Origin: Bacteroidaceae bacterium
GTDB lineage: Bacteria; Bacteroidota; Bacteroidia; Bacteroidales; Bacteroidaceae
NCBI GenBank assembly: GCA_024401215.1
Contig: JAKSLL010000017.1
Coordinates: 1 to 55,821, forward strand
Direction of reading: 5' to 3'
DNA length: 55,821 nt
Positions 55,016-55,821 of this stretch are shown one piece after another. Each line of letters opens with the position of its first letter. Positions within the stretch are counted from its first letter, which is position 1. A program made the position numbers and the translations under genes. The notes beneath the pieces were generated by a model. That model was not told the DNA's origin. It made no database searches and saw only the letters and a program-made list of their open reading frames with translations.

Positions 55016-55821
55016 TTAAAATTCATCAAATAAAGTGAGTTCTTTGACATTTTGGTTTTGAATGATTGAGTCCTTTGGCTTAGTGATGAGGTCTCTCAAA
55101 TCCACTCTTTCGAGTGCTGAGATTCTTATCAACGTAGCCACTTCGGTGATTGAATACGGACTTTTATAGTCAGCTTTGATTTTGGCGATTATCAGATATG
55201 CAATGATGGCAACCCATAGGTGAGTACGTACTGCATTCTCTGAGTATCCCCACAAGGTCTTCACTACGATGTTCTGTTTTATCCACTTGAAGAAAACCTC
55301 AATATCCCACCTGTGGCGGTAGAGGTTTGCAACCTCAAGGGCACTAATCTCAAAGTTGTTGGTGATGAATTCAACGTCATTGCCTGTTTCCGAGTCATGG
55401 TAAGTAACCATTCGGATAGGCTCAGGGTAGAGTTTCTTCGACTTGTGGGTAGTCAGCTTTATGGTAAAGTCACCGCAGATTCCCGTATTAGGATCAAAGT
55501 CATGTCGATGGTCTATGACCTCGTATCTCATGTTGTCCTTAGGGCGACTTATCCAATAAGCACCTGCTTTGTGGAAGCGATACAAGGCAATCAGATCAAC
55601 GTATGCCTTATCCATTACATGGAACGCAAGTAGCTCAGGTTCAATCTCATCCAGTTCGTTGCTGTCGTGCCATTTACCATCTGTAATGTGGATATTGGCA
55701 GGAATGCTTCCACGAAGATCCAACAGAGTATGCATCTTGACCGCACCTTTGCTGTACTTGCCCAACGCCCATGCTGCCAGGACAATGCTTGTTGAGATAG
55801 TCGTAGAGTCAAGAGCATAGA
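55016..55821 (-). mobile_element. IS4-type transposase, C-terminal part
   Basis: At least 268 codons of a DDE transposase; the frame continues off the right edge, so the gene starts outside. ALDSTTI at the edge carries the first catalytic Asp, HTLLDLRGSIPANIHITDG and HVMDKAYVDL the second, and NLYRHRWDIEVFFKWIKQN (the Y-R-E-K-like signature) the catalytic Glu. The hairpin TGCGAT/ATCGCA near 54993-55008 could be at or near the end of the element. The terminal repeats are not fully visible. Confidence 0.88.

Overview
The window looks like a chromosome segment of a member of Bacteroidales, most likely a Prevotella-type organism. Promoters follow the Bacteroidota pattern (TAnnTTTG with TTG or TTTG about 20 bases upstream), Shine-Dalgarno sequences are scarce, and typical genes are present: Bacteroidota-type malate dehydrogenase, a TamB/lipidated TamA pair, YfhO-like protein, a secreted protein ending in dockerin repeats, TrpB2 and a DUF5107/TPR protein. 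I did no database search, so the genus is an inference.

Bases 1-38300 are mostly ordinary core and metabolic genes: the end of a glutamate dehydrogenase, a large secreted dockerin protein, a HigBA-type toxin-antitoxin pair, remnants of restriction-modification genes, crcB, a GH35 glycosidase, trpB2, a DUF486 protein, an AraC regulator facing a DUF5107/TPR plus sugar-porter operon, waaA overlapping gltX, a YfhO-like membrane protein, an omega-amidase-like hydrolase, mdh, tamB-tamL, radA, a TetR regulator with fabG, a pseudouridine synthase, and an M16 peptidase overlapping a lipoprotein cyclophilin. Spacers carry a structured interspersed repeat family, a 23-bp tandem repeat and many intrinsic terminators.

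Bases 38275-39977 hold no confident protein gene but are full of structure: a promoter-to-terminator unit of about 310 nt on the minus strand, palindromes, and a highly structured unit of about 445 nt on the plus strand that ends in an intrinsic terminator just before the next operon.

Bases 40014-54925 are the most interesting part: nine genes on one strand, more AT-rich than the rest. The first group is a dynamin-like GTPase, a divergent Hsp70 with a 210-residue N-terminal extension, and a coiled-coil protein with a GrpE-like end. After a 448-base spacer comes a second group: an acyl-carrier-protein fusion with duplicated helical repeats, two GrpE-like proteins (one fused to an FHA-like domain), a lid-less DnaK, a HerA/FtsK-class ATPase and a small protein with a glycine/alanine-rich membrane-active-looking N-terminus. 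I infer a chaperone-controlled NTPase conflict or phage-defence locus with two Hsp70/GrpE pairs. An IS4-type transposase runs off the right edge and closes the island. The function is a hypothesis; the domain content is read from motifs.
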